DNA of 5,762 bases. Source: Jeotgalicoccus sp036782755 (lineage in GTDB: Bacteria; Bacillota; Bacilli; Staphylococcales; Salinicoccaceae). The DNA is taken from NCBI GenBank assembly GCA_036782755.1, contig DAIPYL010000076.1, positions 1 to 5,762 on the forward strand, in the 5' to 3' direction. This document shows positions 5,760 to 5,762 of this stretch, piece after piece. Both the position numbers and the translations under genes were made by a program. The notes beneath the pieces are model-generated. The model had not been told where the DNA came from. It did no database searches and saw nothing but the letters and a program-made list of their open reading frames with translations. Numbering within the stretch: position 1 is the stretch's first letter; each line of letters opens with the position of its first letter.

Positions 5760-5762
5760 ATG
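5760..5762 (+). CDS. Start codon of the next gene (cut off by the right edge)
   Basis: The last three bases are ATG, preceded by GAGGAG (5745-5750) at a 9-base spacing. That is a good Shine-Dalgarno distance, and no terminator separates it from the cupin gene. A co-transcribed downstream gene probably starts here. Nothing of its product is visible. Confidence 0.55.

Overview
The window looks like chromosome of a low-GC Gram-positive coccus or bacillus. I infer the Staphylococcaceae/Bacillales from the strong AGGAGG-type ribosome binding sites, AT-rich spacers, SigB-type promoter, KatE-like catalase, YjlB-like cupin and OpuD/BetL-like BCCT transporter. The exact genus cannot be read from the sequence. 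It is mostly ordinary housekeeping and stress-response DNA. I found no RNA gene, CRISPR array, insertion sequence or phage, and no convincing new system.

Left part (1-968): the 5' end of a leftward catalase gene runs off the left edge. It is divergent from a decayed rightward YfcC-family membrane carrier gene. The intergenic region holds a good SigB-like promoter for the catalase. It also holds a SigA-like promoter and a three-half-site inverted-repeat element in front of the dead carrier. The carrier has an early frameshift, an in-frame stop and a missing middle, so it is a pseudogene.

Middle part (969-3055): an SRPBCC-fold protein with its own promoter and terminator comes first. It is followed by a two-gene unit, an RluA-family RNA pseudouridine synthase and a small protein resembling the T4 endonuclease V (pyrimidine-dimer glycosylase) family. 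A terminator that starts at the last gene's stop codon closes the unit.

Right part (3056-5762): about 400 bases without a convincing gene, containing inverted repeats and candidate promoters, lead into a complete 12-helix BCCT transporter for betaine/choline-type osmolytes. That gene is closed by a perfect 16-bp terminator. A cupin protein with a TTG start follows, and the start codon of one more gene lies on the last three bases. The SigB-like catalase promoter and the osmolyte transporter suggest a general and osmotic stress theme. The genes are otherwise unlinked in function.
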